Positions 9,089-21,461 of a stretch of DNA of 64,000 nt are shown in pieces. The notes under the pieces were generated by a model. It was not told where the DNA came from. It did no database searches and saw only the letters and a list, made by a program, of their open reading frames with translations. The DNA is taken from positions 434,001 to 498,000 of the forward strand of contig NZ_SJRX01000002.1 in the NCBI RefSeq assembly GCF_004352845.1, given 5' to 3'. The DNA is from Luteimonas terricola (GTDB lineage Bacteria > Pseudomonadota > Gammaproteobacteria > Xanthomonadales > Xanthomonadaceae). The position numbers were made by a program, and so were the translations under genes. Within the stretch, counting starts at the first letter, position 1, and each line of letters begins with the position of its first letter.

Positions 9089-11854
9089 TCAGTGCGCCTG
9101 TTCCCAGTTGTCGCCGACGCCGCTGTCGACCACCAGCGGCACCCTCAGGCTGGCTGCCGCGGTCATCCGCGCCACCACCTCGGCCAGCAGGGTGTCGACG
9201 AAGCCGGCATCGCATTCGAACACCAGTTCGTCGTGCACCTGCAGGATCATCAGCGCGCGCTCGCGATGGTCGGCAAGCCACCCTTCCACGGAGACCATGG
9301 CGCGCTTGATGATGTCCGCGGCCGTGCCCTGCATCGGCGCGTTGATCGCGGCGCGCTCGGCGCCGGCGCGCTGCGCCTGGGTGCCTCGGCTGATGTATTC
9401 CAGCCAGAGGCGGCGGCCGAACACGGTTTCGACGTAGCCCTGCTCGCGCGCCTGCACCCGCGTGCGCTCCATGAAGTCGCGCACGCCGGGATAGCGCGAG
9501 AAATACAGCGCGATGTAGTCCTGGGCCTCGCCCCGGCCGATGCCCAGGTTGCGCGCCAGGCCGAAGGCGCCCATGCCGTACATCAGGCCGAAGTTGATCG
9601 CCTTGGCGGCGCGGCGCTCGTCGCCGCTGACGTCGTCGATCGCGCGGCCGAACACCTCCGCCGCGGTGGCGCGGTGGATGTCGGCGCCGGCCTCGAACGC
9701 GGCCACCAGGCCGGCGTCCTGCGACAGGTGGGCCATGATCCGGAGTTCGATCTGCGAGTAGTCGCAGGCCACGATCTTCCGCCCCGCGGGCGCGATGAAG
9801 GCGGTGCGGATGCGGCGGCCGTCCTCGGTGCGGATCGGGATGTTCTGCAGGTTGGGATCGCTCGATGCCAGCCGCCCGGTGGCGGCGCCGGCCTGCTGGT
9901 AGCTGGTGTGCAGGCGGCCGGTGTCGGGATTCACCATCTCCGGCAGCTTGTCGGTATAGGTGCCGCGCAGCTTGGCCAGGCTGCGGTAGTCCAGGATCAC
10001 GCGCGGCAGCTCGTGCAGGTCGGCGATCGCCTCCAGCGCCTCCTCGTTGGCCGAGGGCTGGCCCTTGGGCGTCTTCACCCGCGTCGGCAGGCCGAGTTCG
10101 TCGTACAGCAGCGCGCAGACCTGTTTCGGCGAGTCGAGGTTGAAGCTGCGCCCGGCAAGCGCGGTGGCGCGCTGCTGCAGCTCGAGCATCCGCCGCCCGA
10201 GCTCCGCGCCCTGGCGGCGCAGTTCGCCGGCATCGATCAGCACGCCGTTGGCCTCGACGCGCGCCAGCACCGGCACCAGCGGCATCTCGATGTCGCGGTA
10301 GACCGGGACCAGGCCCGGCTCAGCGTCCAGGCGCGCGGACAGCACGCGGTGCAGGCGCAGGGTGACGTCGGCGTCCTCGGCGGCGTAACGGGTGGCGTCG
10401 TCGATGGCGACCTGGGAGAACGGGATCTGCTTGGCGCCCTTCCCGGCGACGTCGGCATAGGCCACGGTCTGGTAGCCGAGCTCGCGCCTGGCCATCGAAT
10501 CCATGTCGTGGCGCGCGCGGCCGGCATCGAGCACGAAGCTCTGCAGCAGCGTGTCCTCGGCATAGCCGGCGACGTCGACACCGTGGCGGCGCAGCACGTG
10601 AAGGTCGTACTTGCCGTTCTGGCCGACCTTGCGCACCGAGGCGTCCTCGAGCAGCGGCCGGAGGGCTTCCAGTGCCAGCCCGCGGTCGAGCTGGGCCGGG
10701 GCGCCCGGATAGTCGTGCGCCAGCGGCAGGTAGGCGGCGTGGCCGGGCTCGCAGCAGACGCTGATGCCGACCAGGTTCGCGCGCAGCGCGTCCAGCGAAT
10801 CGGTTTCGGTATCGAGCGCGAACAGGCCGGCCGCGCGCAGGCGCGCGATCCAGGCTTCGAGCGCCGCGGCGTCGAGGATCGTTTCATGCCGGCCGGGCGC
10901 GGCCAGCTCCGGATCCAGCGCGGCGTCGGCAGCCGTCGGCGCCGGGGCGATGAAGCCGCTGCCGGGGCGCGCGATCGCGGCGCGCGCCGGCACCACGCCG
11001 CTGGCGCTGCCGCCGTCCAGCTCCTTGAGCGCCTGCACGAAGCCGTAGCGCTGGTACAGCCCGCGCAGGGTCTCGACGTCGGGTTCGCGCAGGCCCAGGC
11101 CGGTGGCGCCGACATCGAGCGCGACGTCGGTGCGGATGGTCGCAAGCTCCCGGCTCAGCGGCAGGCGGTCGAGCGCCGCGCGCAGGTTGTCGCCGACCTT
11201 GCCCTTGATCTCGCCGGCCGAGGCCATCACGCCGTCCAGGCTGTCGTAGGCGGCCAGCCACTTGGCCGCGGTCTTCGGCCCGCACTTTTCCACGCCGGGG
11301 ATGTTGTCGACGCTGTCGCCCATCAGCGCCAGCAGGTCGACGATCTGGTCCGGACGCACGCCGAACTTCGCGATCACCGCCTCGTCGGAATCGGTGCGGG
11401 TGCCGCTCATGGTGTTCACCAGGGCCACGCCCGGGCGCACCAGCTGGGCGAAATCCTTGTCGCCGGTGGAAATGGTGACGTCGATGCCCTCGCCCGCCGC
11501 CGCCAGCGCCAGGGTGCCGATGACGTCGTCGGCCTCCACGCCCGGCACGCGCAGGATCGGGATGCCGAGCGCCTCGACCACGTCGCACATCGGCTGCACC
11601 TGGGCGCGCAGGTCGTCGGGCATCGGCGGCCGGTTGGCCTTGTACGCGGGATACAGGTCGTCGCGGAAGGTCTTGCCGGGCGCGTCGACCACGAAGGCGA
11701 CGTATTCGGGCCGTTCCTTCAGCGTGGCGCGCAGCATGTTGACCACGCCGAACAGCGCCCCGGTGGGCTCGCCCTGGGCGTTGGACAGGGGCGGCAGCGC
11801 GTGGAAGGCGCGGTAGAGATAGGAGGATCCGTCGATCAGTACCAGGTGCGTCAT
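9089..11854 (-). CDS. polA: DNA polymerase I
   Basis: A 921-residue repair and Okazaki-fragment polymerase with three domains. The 5'-3' exonuclease covers about 1-290 (LIDGSSYLYRAFHALPP, GDSVDNIPGVEKCGPKTA). The 3'-5' exonuclease covers about 325-520 and retains ALDTETDSLDA and the YAAEDADVTLRL motif, so proofreading is probably active. The polymerase domain follows, with DYSQIELRIMAHLS, RRAAKAINFGLMYGM and QVHDELVFE. Length is normal (about 928 in E. coli). The ATG at 11854 follows a TAGAAT box by six bases with no ribosome binding site. A GAGGGGT/ACCCCTC hairpin lies about 50 bases past the stop, then the sX13-like RNA. Confidence 0.98.
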   Translation of the reverse strand: MTHLVLIDGSSYLYRAFHALPPLSNAQGEPTGALFGVVNMLRATLKERPEYVAFVVDAPGKTFRDDLYPAYKANRPPMPDDLRAQVQPMCDVVEALGIPILRVPGVEADDVIGTLALAAAGEGIDVTISTGDKDFAQLVRPGVALVNTMSGTRTDSDEAVIAKFGVRPDQIVDLLALMGDSVDNIPGVEKCGPKTAAKWLAAYDSLDGVMASAGEIKGKVGDNLRAALDRLPLSRELATIRTDVALDVGATGLGLREPDVETLRGLYQRYGFVQALKELDGGSASGVVPARAAIARPGSGFIAPAPTAADAALDPELAAPGRHETILDAAALEAWIARLRAAGLFALDTETDSLDALRANLVGISVCCEPGHAAYLPLAHDYPGAPAQLDRGLALEALRPLLEDASVRKVGQNGKYDLHVLRRHGVDVAGYAEDTLLQSFVLDAGRARHDMDSMARRELGYQTVAYADVAGKGAKQIPFSQVAIDDATRYAAEDADVTLRLHRVLSARLDAEPGLVPVYRDIEMPLVPVLARVEANGVLIDAGELRRQGAELGRRMLELQQRATALAGRSFNLDSPKQVCALLYDELGLPTRVKTPKGQPSANEEALEAIADLHELPRVILDYRSLAKLRGTYTDKLPEMVNPDTGRLHTSYQQAGAATGRLASSDPNLQNIPIRTEDGRRIRTAFIAPAGRKIVACDYSQIELRIMAHLSQDAGLVAAFEAGADIHRATAAEVFGRAIDDVSGDERRAAKAINFGLMYGMGAFGLARNLGIGRGEAQDYIALYFSRYPGVRDFMERTRVQAREQGYVETVFGRRLWLEYISRGTQAQRAGAERAAINAPMQGTAADIIKRAMVSVEGWLADHRERALMILQVHDELVFECDAGFVDTLLAEVVARMTAAASLRVPLVVDSGVGDNWEQAH

Positions 11855-11860
11855 GCCCGG

Positions 11861-11866
11861 ATTCTA
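11861..11866 (-). promoter_or_regulatory. -10 box of polA (leaderless type)
   Basis: TAGAAT on minus, then CCGGGC, then the polA ATG. The six-base spacing and missing ribosome binding site suggest a leaderless mRNA. Confidence 0.6.
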
Positions 11867-11931
11867 CGTCCTCGCCGGCCGGGGCCGCGGCGGCTGGCGC
11901 ATAATTGGCGCCAGCCCCACGGGAGATCGCC

Positions 11932-12219
11932 ATGAACCGTTTCGCCGCCGCGCTGGCCACCGCGCTCCTGCTCGGCGCCTGCGCCACGTACGACGAGCCC
12001 GCCGGACAGATCCCGGAAGGCGCCGTGGAAACCATCCGCACCGAAGCCAACGGCGACGTGGTCACCGAGTACCGGGTCGACGGCCGCCTGCGCGCGCTGC
12101 GGGTCGAACCCTCGCGCGGCGCGACCTACTACCTGTTCGACCGCAACGGCGACGGCGTCGTCGACAGCGAGCGCGACGGCGTGTCTCCGGTCTACTTCAA
12201 GCTGTTCGAGTGGAACTGA
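11932..12219 (+). CDS. DUF2782 lipoprotein
   Basis: A 95-residue lipoprotein precursor. The MNRFAAALATALLLGAC start is a signal with lipobox LGAC, so Cys17 would be the acylated residue. The mature part contains the DUF2782 features: a RTEANGDVVTEYRVDGRL strand pair and a Tyr/Phe-rich C-terminus. Next to the YLFDRNGDGVVDSERDG stretch it has an Asp-rich D-R-N-G-D-G loop, which looks like an EF-hand-type calcium loop, though a single loop is weak evidence. DUF2782 genes commonly sit beside polA in gammaproteobacteria; function is unknown. The ATG at 11932 follows GGGAGATCGCC. A CATAAT -10 candidate lies about 30 bases upstream. Confidence 0.85.
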   Translation: MNRFAAALATALLLGACATYDEPAGQIPEGAVETIRTEANGDVVTEYRVDGRLRALRVEPSRGATYYLFDRNGDGVVDSERDGVSPVYFKLFEWN

Positions 12220-12935
12220 TCACGCCCCCCGGTCACGACCATGGTGATGACGAAGCCGGCTCCGACCTGAAGAAGCACCTGCGGCCGATCGTCACCACGT
12301 GGCTGACCGGCCTGCTGGCGGTGCTGCCGCTGGTGCTCACCCTGGTGCTGCTGGGCTGGGCGGTGGGCATCGTCAACGGCGTCCTCGGACCCAACAGCCT
12401 GTTTGGACGCTCGTTCACCGTGTTCGGCGTCTGGTTCGCCGCGCACCCGATGGCGGCCTGGCTGCTGGGCACGATGCTGACCCTGGCCCTGGTGTACCTG
12501 CTCGGCCTGCTGGTGCAGTCGCGGCTGAAGGGGCCGTTCAAGGCTCTGCTCGACAACACCATGCGCCGGATCCCGCTGGTGGGCAGCGTGTACGCGCTGG
12601 CCGAGCGCTTCGTGTCGGTGATCGGCGACCGCCAGGAGGCCGATATCGCCGCGATGAGCCCGGTGTGGTGCTTCTTCGGCGGCGACGGCGTGGCCGTGCT
12701 CGGCCTGCTGCCCAATCCGGAGCCGATCGAGTTGCAGGGCCGCATGTACCTCACCGTGCTGGTGCCGACCGCGCCGATCCCGGTCGGCGGCGGCCTGCTG
12801 TACGTGCCCGCGGAGTGGGTGAAGCCGGCCGAGATCGGCATCGACACCCTGACCAGCGTCTACCTGTCGATGGGCATCACCACCCCCAGGCCCGGCGCTG
12901 CATCGGCGCGCGTCGATCGCACGCCTGCGTCCTGA
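12210..12935 (+). CDS. DUF502 membrane protein
   Basis: A 241-residue protein with two membrane segments (about residues 27-50 and 75-100), then a soluble domain of about 130 residues. The segment RIPLVGSVYALAERF after the second helix and the PTAPIPVGGGLLYVPAEWV stretch are characteristic of DUF502. The family is widespread in bacteria and plants (COV-like proteins) with no settled biochemical role. The start is a GTG at 12210 inside the end of the DUF2782 gene (10-base overlap), implying translational coupling; no in-frame ATG occurs early. The N-terminus is His/Asp-rich before the first helix. Confidence 0.85.
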   Translation: MELITPPGHDHGDDEAGSDLKKHLRPIVTTWLTGLLAVLPLVLTLVLLGWAVGIVNGVLGPNSLFGRSFTVFGVWFAAHPMAAWLLGTMLTLALVYLLGLLVQSRLKGPFKALLDNTMRRIPLVGSVYALAERFVSVIGDRQEADIAAMSPVWCFFGGDGVAVLGLLPNPEPIELQGRMYLTVLVPTAPIPVGGGLLYVPAEWVKPAEIGIDTLTSVYLSMGITTPRPGAASARVDRTPAS

Positions 12936-13031
12936 TCCGGCGTGCATCCGCCCTCGATCCCCATGCTCGGATCGATGGCCGGCAAGCGCGCCGAACACCG
13001 CAATTCACGCCACTGCGCGACCAGGCGCCGC

Positions 13032-15212
13032 TCAGGCCGGCTGCAGCTTGGCGTAGGCCAGCACCAGCCACTTGCTGCCGGCGTCGTCGAAGTTGACCTG
13101 CACCCGCGCATGCGCGCCGGCGCCCTCGATGTCGGTGACCACGCCGCTGCCGAAGCTGGCGTGGACCACGCCCTGGCCGACGGCGATACCCGGCGTGTCA
13201 TCGACCACCGCATGGCCGTAGTCACGGCGCGGCGTCGGCTGGTAGCGCGGCCGCGACACCTGCACCTTCGGCCGCACATCATTGAGCAGCGCCGGCGGGA
13301 TCTCGCGCAGGAAGCGCGAGGGCATGCCGTACATGTCCTGGCCGTGCAGGCGGCGGGTCTCGGCGTGGCTGAGCACCAGCTTCTGCCGCGCGCGGGTGAT
13401 GCCGACGTAGGCCAGGCGGCGCTCCTCCTCCAGGCGCCCGCTCTCGTCGATCGAGCGCGCGTTGGGGAACAGGCCCTCCTCGAGCCCAGCCAGGAATACC
13501 AGCGGGAACTCCAGGCCCTTGGCGCTGTGCAGGGTCATCAGTTGCACGCCGTCTTCGCCGGCCTGGGCCTGGCCCTCGCCGGCCTCGAGCGCGGCGTAGG
13601 CGAGGAAGGCGACGAGCTCGGACAGCGCCGCGGTTTCGTCGTCCTCGCCGCGCACGAAGCGCGAGGCCACCGAGACCAGCTCGTCGAGGTTGTCCACGCG
13701 CGAATCCAGGCTGCCCTTGGACTCGCGCGCATAGTGCTCGCGCAGGCCCGAGCGCAGCAGGACATGGTCGATCTTGTCCTTCAGCGGCAGGTCGACCAGT
13801 TCGCCGCCGATGGCGTCGATCAGCGCGTGGAAGGCCGCCAGCGCGTTGCGCGCGCGTCCGGCCAGCGCCGTGCCCTGCGTGCAGCGCAGCGAGGCCTCCC
13901 AGAGCGGGACGCTGTCCGCCCGCGCACGCATGCGCACCTCGTCCAGCGTGCGCCCGCCGATGCCGCGCGTGGGCGTGTTGACCGCGCGTTCGAAGGCCGC
14001 GTCATCGTCGTGGTTGGCCACCAGGCGCAGGTAGGCCAGGGTGTCCTTGACCTCGGCGCGCTCGAAGAAGCGCACGCCGCCGTAGACACGGTAGGGCACC
14101 TGCGAGGCCAGCAGCTTCTCCTCGATGATCCGCGACTGCGCGTTGCTGCGGTAAAGCACGGCGCAGTCACCATGGCTGCCACCGTCGCGCACCCACTCGC
14201 GGACGCGGCCGACGATGTAATCGGCCTCGTCGATCTCGTTGTAGGCGGCGAAGAGATCGATCGGATCGCCCTGCCCGCTGTCGGTCCACAGGCGCTTGCC
14301 CATGCGGCCGGGGTTGTGCGCGATCACCGCGTTGGCGGCATCGAGGATCGCGGCCGTGGAGCGGTAGTTCTGTTCCAGGCGGATGGTCTGCGCCCCGGGG
14401 AAGTCCTGCAGGAAGCGCTGCACGTTCTCGACCTTGGCACCGCGCCAGCCGTAGATGGCCTGGTCGTCGTCGCCGACCACGAACACCTGGCCCTGTTCGC
14501 CGGCAAGCAGGCGGATGAAGCCGTACTGGATGGCGTTGGTGTCCTGGAACTCGTCGACCAGCAGGTGGCCGAAGCGCTGGCGGTAGTGCGCCAGCAGCGC
14601 CGGCGTGTCGCGCAGCAGCTCGTGCGCGCGCAGCAGGATCTCGGCGAAATCGACCAGGCCGGCGCGATCGCAGCGCTCCTGGTAGAGCGCATAGGCCTTG
14701 AGCATCACCGAGCCCCACTCGTCCTGGCCGTCCTGGATGTGCGCCGGCCGCCGGCCCTCGTCCTTCTGCGCGTTGATCCACCAGGCGATCTGCCGCGGCG
14801 GGAAGCGTGCCTCGTCGAGCTCCAGCTGCTGGACCACGCGCTTGACCAGGCGCAGCTGGTCGTCCGAATCCAGGATCTGGAAGGCCTCGGGCAATGTCGC
14901 GTCCTGCCAGTGCAGGCGCAGCAGGCGGTGGGCGAGGCCGTGGAAGGTGCCGATCCACAAGCCGCGAGCACCGTTGCGCAGCAGCGCGTCGGCGCGCTGG
15001 CGCATTTCGGCCGCGGCCTTGTTGGTGAAGGTGACCGCGAAGATGCCGTGCACCGGCACCCCGAAGACCTCGTTCATCCAGGCGATGCGGTGCGTGAGCA
15101 CGCGGGTCTTGCCGGAACCGGCGCCGGCGAGCACGAGATAGTGGCCGGGAGGCGCGGACACGGCCTCGCGCTGGGCATCGTTGAGCCCGTCGAGCAGGTG
15201 GGAGACATCCAT
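13032..15212 (-). CDS. uvrD: DNA helicase II (UvrD)
   Basis: A 726-residue SF1A 3'-5' helicase for nucleotide excision and mismatch repair. Motifs in order: Walker A GAGSGKTRVL (about residue 30), TFTNKAAAEMR, VDEFQDTNAIQY (motif II), GDDDQAIYGWRGA (motif III), QNYRSTAAIL (motif IV), LMTLHSAKGLEFPLVFLAG (motif V) and YVGITRARQKLVLSHA (motif VI). The C-terminal Tudor-like tail (VGQGVVHASFGSGVV) distinguishes UvrD from Rep. Length is typical (720). The ATG at 15212 follows TAAACT by six bases. It is convergent with the DUF502 gene across 96 bases that hold nothing notable. Confidence 0.96.
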   Translation of the reverse strand: MDVSHLLDGLNDAQREAVSAPPGHYLVLAGAGSGKTRVLTHRIAWMNEVFGVPVHGIFAVTFTNKAAAEMRQRADALLRNGARGLWIGTFHGLAHRLLRLHWQDATLPEAFQILDSDDQLRLVKRVVQQLELDEARFPPRQIAWWINAQKDEGRRPAHIQDGQDEWGSVMLKAYALYQERCDRAGLVDFAEILLRAHELLRDTPALLAHYRQRFGHLLVDEFQDTNAIQYGFIRLLAGEQGQVFVVGDDDQAIYGWRGAKVENVQRFLQDFPGAQTIRLEQNYRSTAAILDAANAVIAHNPGRMGKRLWTDSGQGDPIDLFAAYNEIDEADYIVGRVREWVRDGGSHGDCAVLYRSNAQSRIIEEKLLASQVPYRVYGGVRFFERAEVKDTLAYLRLVANHDDDAAFERAVNTPTRGIGGRTLDEVRMRARADSVPLWEASLRCTQGTALAGRARNALAAFHALIDAIGGELVDLPLKDKIDHVLLRSGLREHYARESKGSLDSRVDNLDELVSVASRFVRGEDDETAALSELVAFLAYAALEAGEGQAQAGEDGVQLMTLHSAKGLEFPLVFLAGLEEGLFPNARSIDESGRLEEERRLAYVGITRARQKLVLSHAETRRLHGQDMYGMPSRFLREIPPALLNDVRPKVQVSRPRYQPTPRRDYGHAVVDDTPGIAVGQGVVHASFGSGVVTDIEGAGAHARVQVNFDDAGSKWLVLAYAKLQPA

Positions 15213-15218
15213 CGCCGA

Positions 15219-15224
15219 AGTTTA
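15219..15224 (-). promoter_or_regulatory. -10 box of uvrD (leaderless type)
   Basis: TAAACT on minus, six bases before the uvrD ATG, without a ribosome binding site. It is weaker than the TANAAT boxes of polA and hemB but has identical spacing. Confidence 0.4.
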
Positions 15225-15357
15225 CGCGACCCCACTGCGGGAGCCGCTGCTGCGGCGACCGCGGCCGCCATCCGTGACGCAGCGTTGCGGCCCTGCGACA
15301 TCGCGCCGCGCCACACCGGCCTAGACTCGTGATCCCCTGTCCCCGCGGAGAAGCGGC

Positions 15358-18409
<3,052 letters not shown>

Positions 18410-18430
18410 CCTTCCGCGAACTGCCGGCCA

Positions 18431-18524
18431 CCCTGCAGGAGCAGCTATAGCTGCGACCACCACCATCAGCACGTCCGATTGGTGATCGCCAGTTCGGGGT
18501 CGCAGCTGTGGCTGCTCCTGCGGG
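18431..18524. repeat. REP-like inverted repeat
   Basis: Arms at 18431-18458 and 18498-18524 are inverted copies of GGAGCAGCTATAGCTGCGAC with three or four mismatches, around a 39-base spacer. Each arm is itself partly palindromic (AGCAGCTATAGCTGC). A second member of the family lies at 42640-42697. It sits between the DPP IV gene and the pigment operon. Confidence 0.8.
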
Positions 18525-18638
18525 TCGGACGAGGCAATGGGGGCATCACCCGGGGCATTCGTGGCCGTGGCTATACTCGCCTCCTTTCCCCGTCGGACCC
18601 GCGCCTTGCCGTCATCGCTGCCGTCGCCACCCCTGCCC

Positions 18639-19835
18639 ATGCCGGCCCTGGCGATCACCGCCTACACCGCCACCACCGCCCTCGGCCGCGGCCGGGACGC
18701 ACAGGTCGAGGCGCTGCGCGCGCGCCGTGGTGGCCTGCGGTCGAACGACTTCGGACCCGACCCGCTGCCGGCCTGGATCGGTCGCGTCGACGGCCTCGAG
18801 GACGAGGCGCTGCCAGCGGCCTTCGCGCAGTGGGACTGCCGCAACAACCGCCTGGCGTGGATGGCGCTGCAGAACGACGGATTGATGGATGCCATCGACG
18901 TCGCGCGCGTGCGCCACGGCGCGGAACGCGTCGCGGTGGTGATCGGCACCTCGACCTCGAGCATCGGTGCCAGCGAAGAGGCCTACTCGCGCCTGGTTCC
19001 CGGTGCCGACGGCGCACCCGCCTTCCCCGCCGACCTCGCGCGGCCGATCGTGCACACCCCGCATTCGCTGGGCGACTTCGTGCAGGCCGCCACCGGTTTG
19101 CGCGGCCCCTGCATGACCGTGGCCACGGCCTGCTCGTCGAGCGCCAAGGTCTTCGCGCAGGCGGCACGGCTGATCCATGCCGGCCTGGTCGATGCGGCGC
19201 TCGTGGGCGGCGTCGACACCCTCTGCGGCAGCGTGCTGTTCGGCTTCAATTCGCTGGGCCTGGTGTCGGTCGATCCGTGCCGACCGTTCGACCGCGACCG
19301 CGACGGCCTGTCGCTCGGCGAGGCCGGCGGCTTTGCCATGCTCGAACGCGTCGCGCCCGGCAGCCACGGCCTGCGCCTGCGCGGCTACGGCGAATCCAGC
19401 GACGCCCACCACATGTCCGCGCCGCATCCCGAAGGCCTGGGCGCGACGCTCGCGATGCGCGACGCGCTGGCGCGGGCGGGGATCACTTCGGCCGAGGTCG
19501 GCTACCTCAACCTGCACGGCACCTCCACGCCGGCCAACGACGCGGTCGAGGCCGCCGCCGTGGCGGCGATGTTCCCGGACACGCTGCATGCCAGCTCCAC
19601 CAAGGGCTGGACCGGACACACGCTGGGTGCCGCCGGGATCGTTGAATCGGTCTTCGCGCTGGTCGCGCTCGAACACGGCCTGCTGCCGGGCATCCTGCAC
19701 AGCGAGACCCCGGACGCTGCCTGCGGTCCGCAGATCCGCTTCAGCAACGCGGAGGACACCGCGATCCGCTACGCGATGAACAACTCCTTCGGCTTCGGCG
19801 GCAACAACGCCAGCCTGGTGTTCGGGCGCGCATGA
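18639..19835 (+). CDS. Aryl polyene beta-ketoacyl-ACP synthase (ApeO-like)
   Basis: A 398-residue FabF-type ketosynthase. It has the full triad: Cys165 in TACSSSAK, His293 in LHGTSTP and His327 in GWTGHTLGAAG, plus the C-terminal NNSFGFGGNNAS. It should catalyse decarboxylative condensation with malonyl-ACP. It overlaps the downstream chain-length-factor gene by ATGA, so the two probably form the KS/CLF heterodimer known from aryl polyene type II synthases. It opens the plus-strand pigment operon; the ATG at 18639 begins MPALAITAYT, the family start. The longer upstream frame has no homologous sequence. Substrate specificity is inferred from context. Confidence 0.92.
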   Translation: MPALAITAYTATTALGRGRDAQVEALRARRGGLRSNDFGPDPLPAWIGRVDGLEDEALPAAFAQWDCRNNRLAWMALQNDGLMDAIDVARVRHGAERVAVVIGTSTSSIGASEEAYSRLVPGADGAPAFPADLARPIVHTPHSLGDFVQAATGLRGPCMTVATACSSSAKVFAQAARLIHAGLVDAALVGGVDTLCGSVLFGFNSLGLVSVDPCRPFDRDRDGLSLGEAGGFAMLERVAPGSHGLRLRGYGESSDAHHMSAPHPEGLGATLAMRDALARAGITSAEVGYLNLHGTSTPANDAVEAAAVAAMFPDTLHASSTKGWTGHTLGAAGIVESVFALVALEHGLLPGILHSETPDAACGPQIRFSNAEDTAIRYAMNNSFGFGGNNASLVFGRA

Positions 19836-20629
19836 ACACGCTCACCGCCTGCATCGAGGGCGTCGGCTTCTGGGCCGACGGACTGCCGTCCTGGCAGGCT
19901 GCGGTCGGCCACGTGTCCAGGGGCTCGCCCCCGGGCGAGCGCGGCAAGCCGTCGCCGCGACTGCTGGCGCCGAACGAGCGCCGCCGCGCGCCGCCCTCGG
20001 TGGCGGTGGCGCTGGACGTCGCGCTGGCCGCCTGCGAGGCCGCCGCCCGCGACCCCGCGACGCTGCCTTCGGTCTTCGCCTCCACCCACGGCGACCTCGC
20101 GATCACCGATTACATGTGCGCGACGCTGGCCGACGACCCGAGCGCGATCTCGCCGACGAAGTTCCACAACTCGGTGCACAACGCCGCCGCCGGCTACTGG
20201 ACCATCGGTGCCGGCTGCCTGCGCCCGGCCACGGCGCTGAGCGCGCACCGCGCCAGCTTCGCCCAGGGCCTGCTGGAAGCGCTGGCGCAGCTGGCCTGCG
20301 GCGACGAGGCGGTATTGCTGGCTGCGTACGACACCGCCGGCACGGGCCCGCTGGGCACCGTGTCGCACAGCAGCGGCCTGCTGGGCGGCGCGCTGGTACT
20401 GGCCCGCTGCGAGCGCCGTGGCGATGGCAACCGCAACGGCGTGCTGCTGCGCGCAACCCTGGTCGACGGTAACGCGCCAACGCGACACGGCGCGCTGGCC
20501 CGCCTTGGCGCGGCCAACGCGATGGCGCCCATGCTGCCGCTGTTCGACGCACTGGCCGGTCGCAGCGACCTCGCGCTCCTGCACGCCGGCCACGGTCGCA
20601 CGCTCCGCGTGGAGCTCGCACATGGCTGA
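19832..20629 (+). CDS. Ketosynthase-like chain-length factor (ApeC-like)
   Basis: A 265-residue protein of the beta-ketoacyl synthase N-terminal-like family. It has about half a ketosynthase and lacks the Cys of the TACSS elbow; instead it shows FASTHGD and HNSVHNAAAGYWTIG. Such chain-length factors dimerise with a full KS and set polyene length. It starts at an ATG that overlaps the ketosynthase stop by four bases, and overlaps the next gene (glycosyltransferase) by eight. No Cys-His-His triad is visible, so it is taken as catalytically silent. Confidence 0.87.
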   Translation: MNTLTACIEGVGFWADGLPSWQAAVGHVSRGSPPGERGKPSPRLLAPNERRRAPPSVAVALDVALAACEAAARDPATLPSVFASTHGDLAITDYMCATLADDPSAISPTKFHNSVHNAAAGYWTIGAGCLRPATALSAHRASFAQGLLEALAQLACGDEAVLLAAYDTAGTGPLGTVSHSSGLLGGALVLARCERRGDGNRNGVLLRATLVDGNAPTRHGALARLGAANAMAPMLPLFDALAGRSDLALLHAGHGRTLRVELAHG

Positions 20630-21461
20630 GTCCGTTCCGCTGCGCCGCGAAGACGTCGCGGTGGTGATCCCCGCGCTCAACGAGTCGCTGCACATCCGCG
20701 GCGTGGTCGAGGGCGCGCTGGCGCAGGCGCCGACGGTGATCGTGGTCGACGACGGCTCCGACGACGACACCGTCGCCCGCATCGCCGACCTTCCGGCACG
20801 GGTGGTCCGCCACCCACGGCGCATGGGCAAGGGTGCGGCCCTGCGCGACGGCTTCGCCGAGGCCGCCCGCCTGGGCGCGCGCGCGGTGGTCACGATGGAC
20901 GGCGACGGCCAGCATGACGCGGGGGACATCCCGCGACTGATCGCCGCGGCCAACCGCCATCCCGGCTGCGTGATCGTGGGCGCACGCCTGCGCAAGCGCG
21001 CCTCGCAGCCGCCGCACCGGCGCCTGGGCAACGACTTCGGCGACTGGGGCATCGGCTGGGCCTGCGGCTTCCGCCTGGTCGACAGCCAGAGCGGGCAGCG
21101 CCTGTATCCACGCGAGGTGTTCACCCTGCCGGACGTGCCGGGCGAAGGCTTCGTGTTCGAGGCGCAGATGCTGATCTCGGCCGCGCGCCAGGCCGGCGCC
21201 GGCGTGGTCGCGGTGCCGATCGAAACCCGCTACGCCGGCTCCGGGCCCGGCCTCGAGTTCCGCAAGAGCCACTTCCGCCTGTTCCGCGACCTCTGGGCGA
21301 TCACTTCGCACGTGGTGGGCCAGGTCCGGGGCCACGGCGACATGGCCGCTGAATACGCTCGCGCGCGTCGCTGTCCGCCGGTCATCGACGACTGCAGCGG
21401 AGGATCCGCTACCGTGGACGCGGGGGGTCGCATCGAGAAGGCCAAGGGAGGCCACGGCTGA
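20622..21461 (+). CDS. Family 2 glycosyltransferase
   Basis: A 279-residue soluble GT-A enzyme. It opens with VAVVIPALNESLHI, followed by VIVVDDGSDDDT (nucleotide-binding), the HPRRMGKGAALRDGF segment and the DXD-type metal motif in MDGDGQHD. These are the marks of dolichol-phosphate-mannose-synthase-like GT2 proteins. It lacks membrane helices. Its place between the chain-length factor and halogenase genes (overlapping both) suggests that it modifies the pigment or its lipid anchor; donor and acceptor are unknown. Aryl polyene loci commonly carry such a GT2. Confidence 0.85.
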   Translation: MAESVPLRREDVAVVIPALNESLHIRGVVEGALAQAPTVIVVDDGSDDDTVARIADLPARVVRHPRRMGKGAALRDGFAEAARLGARAVVTMDGDGQHDAGDIPRLIAAANRHPGCVIVGARLRKRASQPPHRRLGNDFGDWGIGWACGFRLVDSQSGQRLYPREVFTLPDVPGEGFVFEAQMLISAARQAGAGVVAVPIETRYAGSGPGLEFRKSHFRLFRDLWAITSHVVGQVRGHGDMAAEYARARRCPPVIDDCSGGSATVDAGGRIEKAKGGHG

